From Paraburkholderia ginsengiterrae (GTDB lineage: Bacteria; Pseudomonadota; Gammaproteobacteria; Burkholderiales; Burkholderiaceae): DNA of 64,000 bases. The position numbers were made by a program, and so were the translations under genes. Shown in pieces: positions 46,391-55,096 of the stretch. The notes under the pieces were generated by a model that had not been told where the DNA came from, searched no databases, and saw only the letters and a list, made by a program, of their open reading frames with translations. Location: contig NZ_LXKA01000382.1 of the NCBI RefSeq assembly GCF_001645125.1, positions 62,001 to 126,000 on the forward strand, in the 5' to 3' direction. Numbering within the stretch: position 1 is the stretch's first letter; every line of letters begins with the position of its first letter.

Positions 46391-47845
46391 GTGCCTGACT
46401 CCGTTGGCGCGAAGCGCAACGAACCTGCTATGCAACAAAACGATCCGACTACATCAGCGGCACAAGAAGACCCATCCACGCTGTTTGCGGGGCGTGGCTC
46501 GGTGGCGGCTCGCATCGAGCTGGGCAAGGCGGCACGCAAGAAGGTGCCGCGTGCGGAGCTGGGGGTCTGCAAGATCGAGGACCGCGACCCCATGGCGCTG
46601 CTCGACGCGTCGAACGTGGGGCGGGTGGCGGAGCTGATCCCCATTCGCTACGGGCGCATGGTCGCGAACCCTTTCGCGTTCTATCGCGGTTCCGCGCCGC
46701 TCATGGCCTACGACCTGTCGAAGCTGCCGCGTTCCGACGTGATCGTGCAACTGGGCGGCGACGCGCATCTGGCTAATTTCGGCTTGTTCGCGAGTCCCGA
46801 GCGGCGCGTTCTCTTCGGCCCCAACGACTTCGACGAAACGCTGCCCGGTCCGTTCGACTGGGATCTGCGCAGGCTGGCGACATCGTTCGTGATTGCCGCG
46901 CGCGAACGCGGATTCTCAGCGCGTGACCAGCGCGCCGTGGTGCGCCGGCTATGCGAGACGTTCCGGCAACAGATCGCCGCGTTCAGCCGCATGGACACGC
47001 TCGACATCTGGTACTACCAGTTCGGTGCGTCGAGCATGCTGGAGATTGCCGATTCGGCGGAGGAAAGAAGAAAAGAACAGGCGGTTATCGAGAAGGCGAG
47101 GTTGCAGTCGTCGCGCTCCGTGTTGACGCATTCAACCGTACTCGTCAATGGCAAGCTGCGCATCAAGGACGTGCCGCCGCTCGTGTATCACGTCCCACTG
47201 GAGACCGCGCACGATCAGAAGTACTACAACGAAATGGTTCGGCGTTTCTTCGCCGACTACCGGTTGACCCTTCCGGATGACAGGCGCGCATTATTCGATC
47301 GCTACGAACTGGTGGATGTCGCCATTCGTGTGGTCGGTATTGGCTCGGTGGGAACGCGCTGCTACGAGGCGCTGTTCATGGCCGACGGCGAGTGTCCGCT
47401 GTTCCTTCAACTCAAGGAGGCACGGGCTTCCGTGCTGGAGGGCTACGTGGCGCCGAGCCGCTATCCGAATCACGGCCAGCGGGTGGTGAACGGCCAGCGT
47501 CTGCTGCAATCGGCGAGCGACATTTTTCTCGGGTGGTCGAAGATGCGCCACACGGGCAATGACTTCTACGTGCGGCAATTGCGCGACATGAAAGGCGCGT
47601 TCGACTTCACCACCTTCGACGTTGAAGATCTCGGCGAGTACGCGGTCTCGTGCGCGCACGCGCTCGCCCATGCGATGTCAAAAGCGGGAGACCCCGCGTT
47701 GCTCTCCGGCTATCTGGGCAAGTCGGCGGCATTTGACGAGGCTATCGAGCGATTCGCGCTCGCGTATGCGGAACAGAACGAGGCTGACTGGACGGTGTTG
47801 AAAGCAGCAGTCAAGGCGGGGCGCGTTCAGGTCATTCATGACTGA
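46391..47845 (+). CDS. DUF2252 family protein
   Basis: 484 residues with a GTG start at 46391 behind GGAGG. The DUF2252 domain (about 65-470) shows IPIRYGRMVANPFAFYRGSAPLMAYDL, GDAHLANFGLFASPERRVLFGPNDFDETLPGPFDWDLRRLATSF, and GQRVVNGQRLLQSASDIFLGW. The fold is related to protein kinase-like phosphotransferases (the G-D-x-H-x-x-N and D-F-D-E motifs resemble catalytic-loop elements), but no activity is established for the family. It follows the SulP gene closely. Confidence 0.92.
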   Translation: MPDSVGAKRNEPAMQQNDPTTSAAQEDPSTLFAGRGSVAARIELGKAARKKVPRAELGVCKIEDRDPMALLDASNVGRVAELIPIRYGRMVANPFAFYRGSAPLMAYDLSKLPRSDVIVQLGGDAHLANFGLFASPERRVLFGPNDFDETLPGPFDWDLRRLATSFVIAARERGFSARDQRAVVRRLCETFRQQIAAFSRMDTLDIWYYQFGASSMLEIADSAEERRKEQAVIEKARLQSSRSVLTHSTVLVNGKLRIKDVPPLVYHVPLETAHDQKYYNEMVRRFFADYRLTLPDDRRALFDRYELVDVAIRVVGIGSVGTRCYEALFMADGECPLFLQLKEARASVLEGYVAPSRYPNHGQRVVNGQRLLQSASDIFLGWSKMRHTGNDFYVRQLRDMKGAFDFTTFDVEDLGEYAVSCAHALAHAMSKAGDPALLSGYLGKSAAFDEAIERFALAYAEQNEADWTVLKAAVKAGRVQVIHD

Positions 47846-47870
47846 GGTTGCCTGCGCCCTTCGTTTTGCG

Positions 47871-47897
47871 TGCCCGCAGTGACTGCTTCTGCGGGCA
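47871..47897. terminator. Hairpin between convergent genes
   Basis: TGCCCGCAG (47871-47879) pairs with CTGCGGGCA (47889-47897) over nine bases, located just after the DUF2252 stop and 14 bp beyond the stop of the minus-strand monooxygenase. No T-run is present; a bidirectional role is possible. Confidence 0.4.
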
Positions 47898-47910
47898 TCG
47901 ACAGCCGGAA

Positions 47911-49260
47911 TCAGCGACCTTGCGCCGCCGGTTCGGCGCCGCGGAACTCGTTTTCCGCGGCGATCATTCGGCGCTTGAGCAACGGCACATTGTTCACCAC
48001 GCGCAACCCCGTGCGCATTGCACCGAGCGCCATACGCCCCACCACCGGCCGATGCAGCGCGTCGCGCTCGTCGAACTGCTTGCGCGATTCCGCCACGGCG
48101 TGAAAGCCGTAGCGGCGCATCTCCGCCTCGTACCCCGCGACAGCGTCGCGGCCCGACAGTTTTCCGGACTGCGCATCACCTAGCCGTGCGGCCAGCAACG
48201 CGGCGTCGCGCAGCGCGGTGTTGGCGCCGACGCCTCGGCCGGGCGTCATCAGATGGACGGCGTCGCCGAGAACGGTCACGTTAGTGGTGTCCCATGCGTC
48301 GACAGGGACGGACGTGCGGATGTCGAGGCTGAAGGCCGTGGCTGGATCGGACGCGCGAATCAGCGCACGCAGATTGGGATGCCAGCCGTCCGTGATTTCC
48401 GTCGCGAGCGCCAGCAATGCGGGCTGCCCGAGTGACTTCGGATTGGCCGGCAGATTGCGCAGCGCGCCCCAGACGGCCCACATCAGATAGTCACGGGTAT
48501 TGTCGAGCAGCAGGCCCGGCCAGCGCGCAAGCAACTCGGCGTCGCTGCTGCCGATGCCCTCTTTCGGACCGTTAGCACTCCAAGGAAACTCCATCACATG
48601 CACGATCGCGCCAAAACCCTTCGGGGCGTTGATGAGCGTAATGCCGTCGAGTACCTTGGGCGGCAGCAGCGCGCGTGAAGCTTCGCTCATCGGCACCTTG
48701 GCCGCGATGCTGACGATGCCGGTGGTTTCAACGCGCGCATCCGGCAGCAATTGCCGGCGTACCTTCGAACGTGCGCCGTCCGCCCCGATCAGCAGATCGC
48801 CGGTGGCGTGCGTGCCGTCGGCGAAGTGCGCGGTCACACTGCCGTCAGCGTGCTGTTCGTAAGCGGTGAACGTCTTGTCGAAGTGAACCTGTTCTTCAAG
48901 ACCGGTAAGCAGGACCTGCCGCAACGTCATCCGGCTCACGGATTTGCCGCCGCTCATCTCTTCGTCGTCGAGCGGCACGCACAGCAACTCCGTCATCTGT
49001 TCCGTGAGGATGTTGAAGTGGCCCGGCGTGCGCGCGCAGGTGGCGACGAAGGTGGCGAACAGATCGGGAGGCAGACAGGCCTTCAGCGAAGCGACGCCGT
49101 GCGCGTTGATGCCGACGCGATAGCCCTGCAAGCCGTCGGCGCGGGTGCGATCGCGTTCGTAGACGGCGACGTTGATGCCGTGGCGCTTGAGTCCGTGCGC
49201 GAGGCACAGGCCACCGGTGCCCGCACCGATGATGATGACGTTCATGGGTTCCCGGCTCAT
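47911..49260 (-). CDS. FAD-dependent monooxygenase (TetX/PgaE-like)
   Basis: 449 residues from ATG 49260. The N-terminus MSREPMNVIIIGAGTGGLCLAHGLKRHGINVAVYERD contains the GxGxxG FAD loop; DLLIGADGARSKVRRQL is the DG motif and VTVLGDAVHLMTPGRGVGANTALRDA the GD motif. The frame stays open upstream through the PadR gene, but the ATGA overlap with that stop marks the start. It hydroxylates or epoxidises an unknown aromatic or antibiotic-like molecule. Coupled to a PadR repressor gene, it is probably induced by its substrate. Confidence 0.88.
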   Translation of the reverse strand: MSREPMNVIIIGAGTGGLCLAHGLKRHGINVAVYERDRTRADGLQGYRVGINAHGVASLKACLPPDLFATFVATCARTPGHFNILTEQMTELLCVPLDDEEMSGGKSVSRMTLRQVLLTGLEEQVHFDKTFTAYEQHADGSVTAHFADGTHATGDLLIGADGARSKVRRQLLPDARVETTGIVSIAAKVPMSEASRALLPPKVLDGITLINAPKGFGAIVHVMEFPWSANGPKEGIGSSDAELLARWPGLLLDNTRDYLMWAVWGALRNLPANPKSLGQPALLALATEITDGWHPNLRALIRASDPATAFSLDIRTSVPVDAWDTTNVTVLGDAVHLMTPGRGVGANTALRDAALLAARLGDAQSGKLSGRDAVAGYEAEMRRYGFHAVAESRKQFDERDALHRPVVGRMALGAMRTGLRVVNNVPLLKRRMIAAENEFRGAEPAAQGR

Positions 49261-49916
49261 GCTTTCGGTTCCTTGGTGGCAGTGGGCTTGGCCAGCCTGT
49301 ACGAGGTGGCGTCGGCGGGGAGCGAAAAACGCTGGGCGATGTCGGCGAGCCACGCTTCGCTCCATGTCAGCGTGCCGGCCTGCAGGTCGGCGACGACGCT
49401 GCGCACCCATTCGAGTTGCACGACCAGTTGCGCGCGCACCAGTTCGCCTTCCAGCAGGAACAGACGCGGCAACTGGATCGCGTTCGCCTCCGCGGTCATC
49501 GCGTCCTGGCGAGCAAGTTCACGTTCGAGGGCGCCGGCGCGCGTTTCGAGTTGCCGGCGCACATCGTCCGGCGTCAGCAGCGGGAGGAAGGACAGCGCTG
49601 CCGGAAACGCCGGGAATTCCCGGCCGGGCTGGGCAAGCTGTTCGCGCAGCCACAGGCGGCCGGTGTCGCGACCGGCCTCCGTGATTTCGTAGATCGTGCG
49701 CTCGGGGAAGGCGCCGTCGCGTTCGGTTTCGCGAACGGCGATCAGATCGCCGCGCAACAGACGGTCGATCGTTTGATAGAGGCTGTTGCGCTGCCCGACG
49801 TTGATGACCTCGTCCTTGCCCCGCGCCTTGATGAGCTGCTGCATCCGGTACGGATGCAGCGGGCCTTCGGTGAGCATGGCAAGGACGGCGAGGGCGAGCG
49901 GAGAATGGCGGACCAT
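49257..49916 (-). CDS. PadR-family transcriptional regulator
   Basis: 219 residues. Winged HTH LALAVLAMLTEGPLHPYRMQQLIKARGKDEVINVGQRNSLYQTIDRLLRGDLIAV, then a helical C-terminal dimerisation region (about 100-200). PadR proteins repress genes for phenolic acid or drug handling until ligand binds. The gene precedes and overlaps the monooxygenase gene by 4 bp, so it controls its own operon, probably through the repeats at 49924-49946. Confidence 0.9.
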   Translation of the reverse strand: MVRHSPLALAVLAMLTEGPLHPYRMQQLIKARGKDEVINVGQRNSLYQTIDRLLRGDLIAVRETERDGAFPERTIYEITEAGRDTGRLWLREQLAQPGREFPAFPAALSFLPLLTPDDVRRQLETRAGALERELARQDAMTAEANAIQLPRLFLLEGELVRAQLVVQLEWVRSVVADLQAGTLTWSEAWLADIAQRFSLPADATSYRLAKPTATKEPKA

Positions 49917-49923
49917 GAATTCA

Positions 49924-49946
49924 GACTAGTCTTAATGTTGCTAGTC
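49924..49946 (-). promoter_or_regulatory. CTAGTC repeats upstream of the PadR gene
   Basis: The palindrome GACTAGTC (49924-49931) and a second CTAGTC (49941-49946) lie immediately before the PadR start, next to an AT-rich stretch (TAATATAAC-like, 49948-49956) that may contain the promoter. A self-repression operator is plausible. Confidence 0.4.
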
Positions 49947-50011
49947 ATAATATAACTACTTGTGGCCCGCTTGCAAGGGGCGATGAGCGCTCACCTCAAG
50001 CCATCGGGCGG

Positions 50012-51154
50012 CTAGCCGTCTTGACGGCCCGCACGGGCACCGCTTTGCAACGGGAGAATCCGCGTGGTGGTGTCTTCGGTGGCCATGTCGCCAATGTCGG
50101 CAACCTGGCGCCACCACCGCTCGCCGCGATGCGGCGAGGCGAGATCGAGCCGCTCGCCCATGCGCGGCGTCGAGACGGCCACGCCATGCACGGCGGCCAG
50201 CCCGATCACGCGCTCGAAGGGTTCCTGCCAGCGATGCATGGCCAGGTCGAACGTGCCGTTGTGGATTGGCACCAGGCAGCGGCCGCGCAGATCGACATGC
50301 GCCTGCACGGTGTCTTCCGGCTGCATGTGGACGTACGGCCATTGGGCGTCGTAGGCGCCGGTTTCGATGAGCGTGAGGTCGAACGGGCCGAGGCGCGCGC
50401 CGATCTCCTTGAAGCCGTCGAAATAACCGGTGTCGCCGCTGAAAAACACGCGCAGATCGCCGTCGACGATGACCCACGATGCCCACAAGGTGCTATTGCC
50501 GTCGAACAGGCTGCGTCCGGAGAAATGCTGGGCGGGCGTTGCCGTGAACTCCAGGCCGTCGATCTCCACGCCTTGCCACCAGTCGAACTGGCGCACCTTT
50601 TTCGCGTCGATGCCCCACTCGATCAGCCGGTCGCCGACTCCCAGCGGCGTGAGAAACACGCCCGTTTTCCCGGCGAGGGCGAGCACCGTGTCATGGTCCA
50701 GGTGGTCGTAGTGGTCGTGGGACAAAATGACGCCGCGCAGCGGCGGCAGATCCTCCAGCGCGATGGGCGGCGCATGGAAGCGCTTCGGACCGAAGCGCCG
50801 GAATGGCGACGCGCGCTCGGCGAAGACCGGATCGGTCAGCCAGTATTCGCCGCGCAGCTTGAGCAGCATGGTCGAATGCCCGAGCCGGTACAGGCTGCGG
50901 TCAGGTGCCGCATCGAGCTGTTCGCGGGTCAATGCGTCGACGGGGAGCGCGCCCGCCGGGACCGTGCCGGCCGGTTTCCGGAACAGCACGTTCCACGCAA
51001 TGCTCAAGGTCTTGCCGAACCCTTCCACCGGGCGCGGCTTGACGTTGCGAAAGCGCTCGCCGTCATGCTGCGCGGACGAGTGGGACATCTCGCGTGAGCG
51101 TCGTGCTGTCGTGAGGCCCAAAACCCGGCTGAAAGAATCGATGAACGAAGTCAT
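50012..51154 (-). CDS. Metallo-beta-lactamase-fold hydrolase (NAPE-PLD/UlaG-like)
   Basis: 380 residues from ATG 51154; the frame continues upstream across the divergent TetR promoter but that part is non-coding. The metal motif is SHDHYDHLDHDT, with further ligands in the GDTGYFDG and IPIHNGTFDLA segments. The order of motifs and the GHSTMLLKLRGEYWLTDPVFAERASPF opening are those of bacterial NAPE-hydrolysing phospholipase D-like and YtnP/UlaG-type proteins. Possible action on N-acyl ethanolamines or phospholipids is inference. It is divergent from a TetR gene and almost surely its target. Confidence 0.88.
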   Translation of the reverse strand: MTSFIDSFSRVLGLTTARRSREMSHSSAQHDGERFRNVKPRPVEGFGKTLSIAWNVLFRKPAGTVPAGALPVDALTREQLDAAPDRSLYRLGHSTMLLKLRGEYWLTDPVFAERASPFRRFGPKRFHAPPIALEDLPPLRGVILSHDHYDHLDHDTVLALAGKTGVFLTPLGVGDRLIEWGIDAKKVRQFDWWQGVEIDGLEFTATPAQHFSGRSLFDGNSTLWASWVIVDGDLRVFFSGDTGYFDGFKEIGARLGPFDLTLIETGAYDAQWPYVHMQPEDTVQAHVDLRGRCLVPIHNGTFDLAMHRWQEPFERVIGLAAVHGVAVSTPRMGERLDLASPHRGERWWRQVADIGDMATEDTTTRILPLQSGARAGRQDG

Positions 51155-51176
51155 AAAAGACGTCCCGATGCGGAAA

Positions 51177-51227
51177 GTAGACTGGTCAGTGTAGTTTAAT
51201 CTGGAAAAAAGTAAACTGCCCGGTGTA
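51177..51227. promoter_or_regulatory. Tandem operator-like repeats in the TetR/MBL promoter
   Basis: Two 17-bp copies, GTAGACTGGTCAGTGTA at 51177-51193 and GTAAACTGCCCGGTGTA at 51211-51227, start 34 bp apart; the first contains the exact palindrome ACTGGTCAGT, its equivalent in the second is imperfect. They fill the space between the two divergent starts (51154 and 51238) and are probable TetR binding sites for both directions. Confidence 0.65.
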
Positions 51228-51237
51228 AAATTTAACG

Positions 51238-51852
51238 ATGGATCCGACCGCCACCCCCCAACGCCTGACCGACCGCAAGCGCCTCGCCATCCTTGGCGCG
51301 GCCATCGAAGAATTTCTCGCAGCCGGCTTCGACGCGACCAGCATGGACCGTATCGCGGCCCGGGCGAGCGTGTCGAAGCGCACGGTCTACAACCATTTCC
51401 CCAGCAAGGAAGCGCTCTTCGCGGCGATCCTGCGTCAGTTGTGGGAAGCCAGTCATGCGGGCGAGGCGCCCGCATACAGTGCCGGCGAGCCGCTGCGCGC
51501 GCAGTTGCTCGAACTGTTGTTGCGCAAGCTGAGCCTGCTGAATGACGAAGCATTTCTGTCGCTCGCGCGGGTCGCGATCGCGGCGGGCATTCATTCGCCG
51601 GAGCGTGCGCGGGACATGGTGGCGCGCATGGGCGAGCGCGAGGAGGATCTGACTGTGTGGATACGCGCGGCCGCGGCCGATGGACGTCTCCGAACGCCTG
51701 ATCCGGTGTTCGCATCGCTGCAATTGCAGAGCCTCGTGAAGGCGTTTGCTTTCTGGCCGCAGGTGACGATGGGGCAACCGCCTCTCAGCGGAAACGAACA
51801 GAAGAACGTCGCGGAGTCCGCGGTCGATATGTTTCTTGCGCGCTACGCGTGA
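51238..51852 (+). CDS. TetR-family transcriptional regulator
   Basis: 204 residues. HTH: KRLAILGAAIEEFLAAGFDATSMDRIAARASVSKRTVYNHFPSKEALFAAIL (residues 11-62); the C-terminal part has the TetR_C_AefR-like helices. The ATG at 51238 sits only 10 bp beyond the second operator copy, so binding should block its own transcription and that of the divergent metallo-beta-lactamase-fold gene. Ligand unknown; lipids or drugs are common for this group. Confidence 0.92.
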   Translation: MDPTATPQRLTDRKRLAILGAAIEEFLAAGFDATSMDRIAARASVSKRTVYNHFPSKEALFAAILRQLWEASHAGEAPAYSAGEPLRAQLLELLLRKLSLLNDEAFLSLARVAIAAGIHSPERARDMVARMGEREEDLTVWIRAAAADGRLRTPDPVFASLQLQSLVKAFAFWPQVTMGQPPLSGNEQKNVAESAVDMFLARYA

Positions 51853-51934
51853 GCGGCGCTTCGCTCGCGAAGATTGCGCTTTGTCTCCACGGCAAGCCGC
51901 TATCATCGTTGCTCGTCCCAAAGGAGAGCACGCG

Positions 51935-52417
51935 ATGAGCCGACCGGATTTCATCAAACACTGGACCGAACTGGAAGAAGCGGACGCGCACGTCTATCGC
52001 GGCGATACCGAACCGATGGGGCTCGATTCGCCACTTTCTGCCGCGCTGGGCATTACGCGCATCGGCATTCATCATGTGCGGCTTTTGCCGGGTCGGAGGA
52101 CGTCCTATCCGCACGCGGAAAGCACCGAACAGGAGTTCGTCTACGTGCTGCATGGCACGCCCGATGCGTGGATCGACGGCGCGCTGCACCGTCTAGCTGA
52201 AGGCGATTCGGTAGCATTTCCGGCAGGCACCGGAATCTGCCACACGTTTATCAACAACACCAAAAGCGATGTCAGGCTGATGGTGATTGGCGAGCGTCCG
52301 CGCGAGGACAATCGCATCCGCTATCCGCTCAACGAAGCGCACGAACGCACGCGCAAGGACCGCTGGGAAGATTGGCCGGCCAGGCCGCTGGGCGGTCATA
52401 ACGGGATGCCGGACTGA
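51935..52417 (+). CDS. Cupin-domain protein
   Basis: 160 residues, single beta-barrel cupin: LPGRRTSYPHAESTEQEFVYVLHGTPDAWIDG is motif 1 with a His and Glu, and GDSVAFPAGTGICHTFINNT motif 2 with a second His, giving a probable metal site. It lacks a signal peptide and is cytoplasmic. ATG 51935 has a strong AAGGAGAG site. It lies 82 bp after the TetR gene and could be read through from it. Homologues are annotated as cupin or phosphomannose-isomerase-like; the function is unknown. Confidence 0.85.
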   Translation: MSRPDFIKHWTELEEADAHVYRGDTEPMGLDSPLSAALGITRIGIHHVRLLPGRRTSYPHAESTEQEFVYVLHGTPDAWIDGALHRLAEGDSVAFPAGTGICHTFINNTKSDVRLMVIGERPREDNRIRYPLNEAHERTRKDRWEDWPARPLGGHNGMPD

Positions 52418-52447
52418 GCTTGCCCGGCACCGTGCTGAATGCGTCGT

Positions 52448-53794
52448 TCAGGACTCGACGTCCTCCAGACTGAAAATTTCCGTCTTGTCGTTATACGAGA
52501 AGATCTCGCCGTAACGGCCCCAGTTGATGACCGCGTCGAGCGTTTCTTCCGCGGCGCCGTCCGACAGGAAGTCTTCCAGTTCCTGCTCGAAACGCACGCG
52601 CGGCGCGCGATGGCCAGGGCGCTCGTTTAGCACCTTCTTGATTCGCGCGGCGAGCGGCACGTTCTTCAGCAGATGGTCGGCGAACATCATCTTGCGCTCC
52701 TGGGTGCCGAGGTCGGCAAACGCGCGCCCCGCTGGGGTGAGCATGATGTCGCCTTCGCGCACGTCGGCAAAACCGAGATACTGCAGCGCTTCGGCGACCG
52801 GGAACAGGTCGTCCACCTCCAGATGCAGCGAGCGCGCGATCTCCGGCATGTCCGCGCGGCCGTTATAGGGCGCGGCGGCCAGCATTTCGATCAGGCCGGC
52901 CATCAGGTTGGTCGACACCTCCGGCAACCGGCTGCCAGGCTCGAGGCCCTTTCTGGCCGCCTCGTCAATCTGACGTGCCGTCATCTTGGCGTAGATCTCG
53001 TCCACCAGTTGCCGGAACGCCGGATCCAGACGGTTGCGCGGGTGTGGGAACGGCACCTGCGTCTCCCCCACGACGCGGCCCGGATTCGACGACAACACCA
53101 GAATCCGGTCGCACATGAACACCGCTTCCTCGATGTTGTGCGTGACGATCAGCACCGACTTGATCGGCATGCGGCCTTGCGTCCACAGATCGAGCAGGTC
53201 GGTACGCAGATTCTCGGCGGTCAGCACATCGAGCGCGGAGAATGGCTCGTCCATGAGCAGCAGCGTGGGGTCGACCACCAGCGCGCGCGCAAAGCCGACA
53301 CGCTGGCGCATGCCGCCCGACAGTTCGCGCGGGTACGCATTCTCGAAGCCGTCCAGACCGATCAGGTCGATTGCCGCCAGCGCGCGTTCGCGCCGCTCGC
53401 CGGTGCCGACGCCAAGCGCCTCGAGACCTGCCTCCACGTTCTGCAGCACAGTCAGCCAGGGAAACAGCGCGAAGGTCTGGAACACCATCGCGACGCCCTT
53501 GGCGGGGCCGTCGAGCGGCTTGCCCAGATACGTGACTTCGCCGTCGGTCGGCTCGATCAGACCGGCGATGATACGCAACAGCGTCGACTTGCCCGAACCC
53601 GAACGGCCCAGCAGGCCGACGATCTCGCCTTCGCGCAGCGACAGATTCGCGTCGTCGAGGACAAGCAGTTCGCTCTGGGCCTTGTGAAAACCGCGCGACA
53701 CGTTTTTCACGCACAGAATCTCGTCGCCGAGGCGCGGCGGCGATGCCGTTGTGCGGGGCGGCAAAGCGGTGGCGGCAGCTTTAGGATTTTGCAT
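52448..53794 (-). CDS. ABC transporter ATPase with C-terminal AAA-associated domain (NitT/TauT type, orphan)
   Basis: 448 residues. Residues about 20-265 are a NitT/TauT-class ATPase: Walker A GRSGSGKST, Q-loop FQTFALFPWLTVLQNV, signature LSGGMRQRVGFARAL, Walker B LLLMDEPFSALD. Residues about 290-440 match the AAA-associated C-terminal domain (pattern LMAGLIEMLAAAPYNGRADMPEIARSLHLEVDDLFPVAEALQYLGFADV). The fused family normally accompanies a large permease for nitrate, sulfonate or similar anions; here no permease or binding protein is adjacent on either side, so it is an orphan or its partner is encoded elsewhere. Confidence 0.9.
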   Translation of the reverse strand: MQNPKAAATALPPRTTASPPRLGDEILCVKNVSRGFHKAQSELLVLDDANLSLREGEIVGLLGRSGSGKSTLLRIIAGLIEPTDGEVTYLGKPLDGPAKGVAMVFQTFALFPWLTVLQNVEAGLEALGVGTGERRERALAAIDLIGLDGFENAYPRELSGGMRQRVGFARALVVDPTLLLMDEPFSALDVLTAENLRTDLLDLWTQGRMPIKSVLIVTHNIEEAVFMCDRILVLSSNPGRVVGETQVPFPHPRNRLDPAFRQLVDEIYAKMTARQIDEAARKGLEPGSRLPEVSTNLMAGLIEMLAAAPYNGRADMPEIARSLHLEVDDLFPVAEALQYLGFADVREGDIMLTPAGRAFADLGTQERKMMFADHLLKNVPLAARIKKVLNERPGHRAPRVRFEQELEDFLSDGAAEETLDAVINWGRYGEIFSYNDKTEIFSLEDVES

Positions 53795-53965
53795 GGCGAT
53801 TCACTCTCAATGCGCGCCCGGATCGTGTGCGACGGCTATTTGATGGTGCGCCACTTCTACGCGAGAATTGTGACAAACCTAATCGCTTCGGAATCTTTAT
53901 GAAACTTGCTGCCCGTTGGAATGTAGTAGTGACCTAGTGAGATGGTGATGCATGTGACTCATGCG

Positions 53966-55096
53966 CTACGACATCGATACGCCGAGCAGCGCACCGACAC
54001 CATACGTGAAGGCAGCAGCGATGCAGCCAATGACGACCTGCCGGGCTGCGGAGAACCAGGGTGTCCGGCCGTTGAACAGCGACGTGACCACGCCGATGAC
54101 GGCCAGCCCAAGCACGCTGAGCCCGACACTAGTCGCAATGGCGGCGAGGCCGTGCGACCAGAAAAACGGCACGGCTGGAAAAATCGCGCCCAACGCGAAG
54201 AGGCCGAACGACGTGCCCGCCGCGCTCCATGGATTGCCCCCGAGTTCGTCGGGGTCGATGCCCAACTCTTCGCGCGTGAGCGTATCGAGTGCCTTGTCGT
54301 GGTTGCGCATCAACTGTTCGGCGACGCGGTGGGCCTCCTCCTTGTCCAGCCCCTTCGCCTGATAGATGAGTGCCAGCTCACGCTGCTCGGCCTCCGGCGT
54401 GTGCTCGAGCTCCTCGGCTTCGCGGGCGATCTGAGTCTGCGCGAGTTCTCTCGCATTCGTCACTGAAAGCCATTCGCCAAGCGCCATGGAACAGGCTCCG
54501 GCAATCAACCCGGCCAGCCCGGTCAGGAGAATGACCTTGCTGGAAGACCCGGCGCCCGCGACACCCATGAGGAGGCAGAAGTTCGACACGAGGCCGTCGT
54601 TGGCGCCGAGCACGGCGGCGCGCAAATCATTGCCTGAAGCGCCGCGATGCCACGACTCCGCCCGCGCTATTTCAGCCCCGGTCACGCCGCCTGGGTGACC
54701 GCCCTGTGCGGCTGCGGCAACGACCGCGGCATGGCTGTGCTCGTCGGCGGACAGACCCGCCGAATCAGGCTGGTTCGCGTATTTGTTGCGGTCCGCAAAC
54801 TCGGCGGCAGCTAGCGCGGGCAGCACGAAGCGCGGGCCGAAACGGCGTATGAGCAGACGCAAGGTTTTCGTTTTGAACGACGGCTTGGCCGCTGGAGCGC
54901 GGACACCGTGCGCGTGAAGCTTGGAGCGCCAAAGCTCCGCATGTTCGCGTTCGGCCTGCGCCAGTTGACGGAACACGTCGCGCCGGCCGGGATTCGGCTC
55001 CGCCGCAGCGAGTTCTTCGTAGAGTGCCGCTCCATCCAGTTCATCGCGTAAGTTGGCGCGGAACCGTTTGACGTCTGATTTGTGGATTTGAGTCAT
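53966..55096 (-). CDS. Ferritin-like/VIT1 fusion membrane protein (MbfA-like iron exporter)
   Basis: 376 residues from ATG 55096; a TTG at 55120 would add eight residues. The N-terminal about 150 residues are a ferritin-like di-iron domain (RDELDGAALYEELAAAEPNPGRRDVFRQLAQAEREHAELW, with the E...E-x-x-H pattern), and the C-terminal part a VIT1/CCC1 transporter (AAVLGANDGLVSNFCLLMGVAGAG, GACSMALGEWLSVTNARELAQTQI and three further helices). MbfA proteins of rhizobia export iron and protect from H2O2. No Irr-type regulator is adjacent. Confidence 0.88.
   Translation of the reverse strand: MTQIHKSDVKRFRANLRDELDGAALYEELAAAEPNPGRRDVFRQLAQAEREHAELWRSKLHAHGVRAPAAKPSFKTKTLRLLIRRFGPRFVLPALAAAEFADRNKYANQPDSAGLSADEHSHAAVVAAAAQGGHPGGVTGAEIARAESWHRGASGNDLRAAVLGANDGLVSNFCLLMGVAGAGSSSKVILLTGLAGLIAGACSMALGEWLSVTNARELAQTQIAREAEELEHTPEAEQRELALIYQAKGLDKEEAHRVAEQLMRNHDKALDTLTREELGIDPDELGGNPWSAAGTSFGLFALGAIFPAVPFFWSHGLAAIATSVGLSVLGLAVIGVVTSLFNGRTPWFSAARQVVIGCIAAAFTYGVGALLGVSMS

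Noticed and set aside
51155-51715. Upstream extension of the metallo-beta-lactamase frame to 567 codons
   Set aside because: The extension runs through the divergent promoter and into the TetR gene on the opposite strand and is Arg/Pro-rich noise; ATG 51154 starts the domain.
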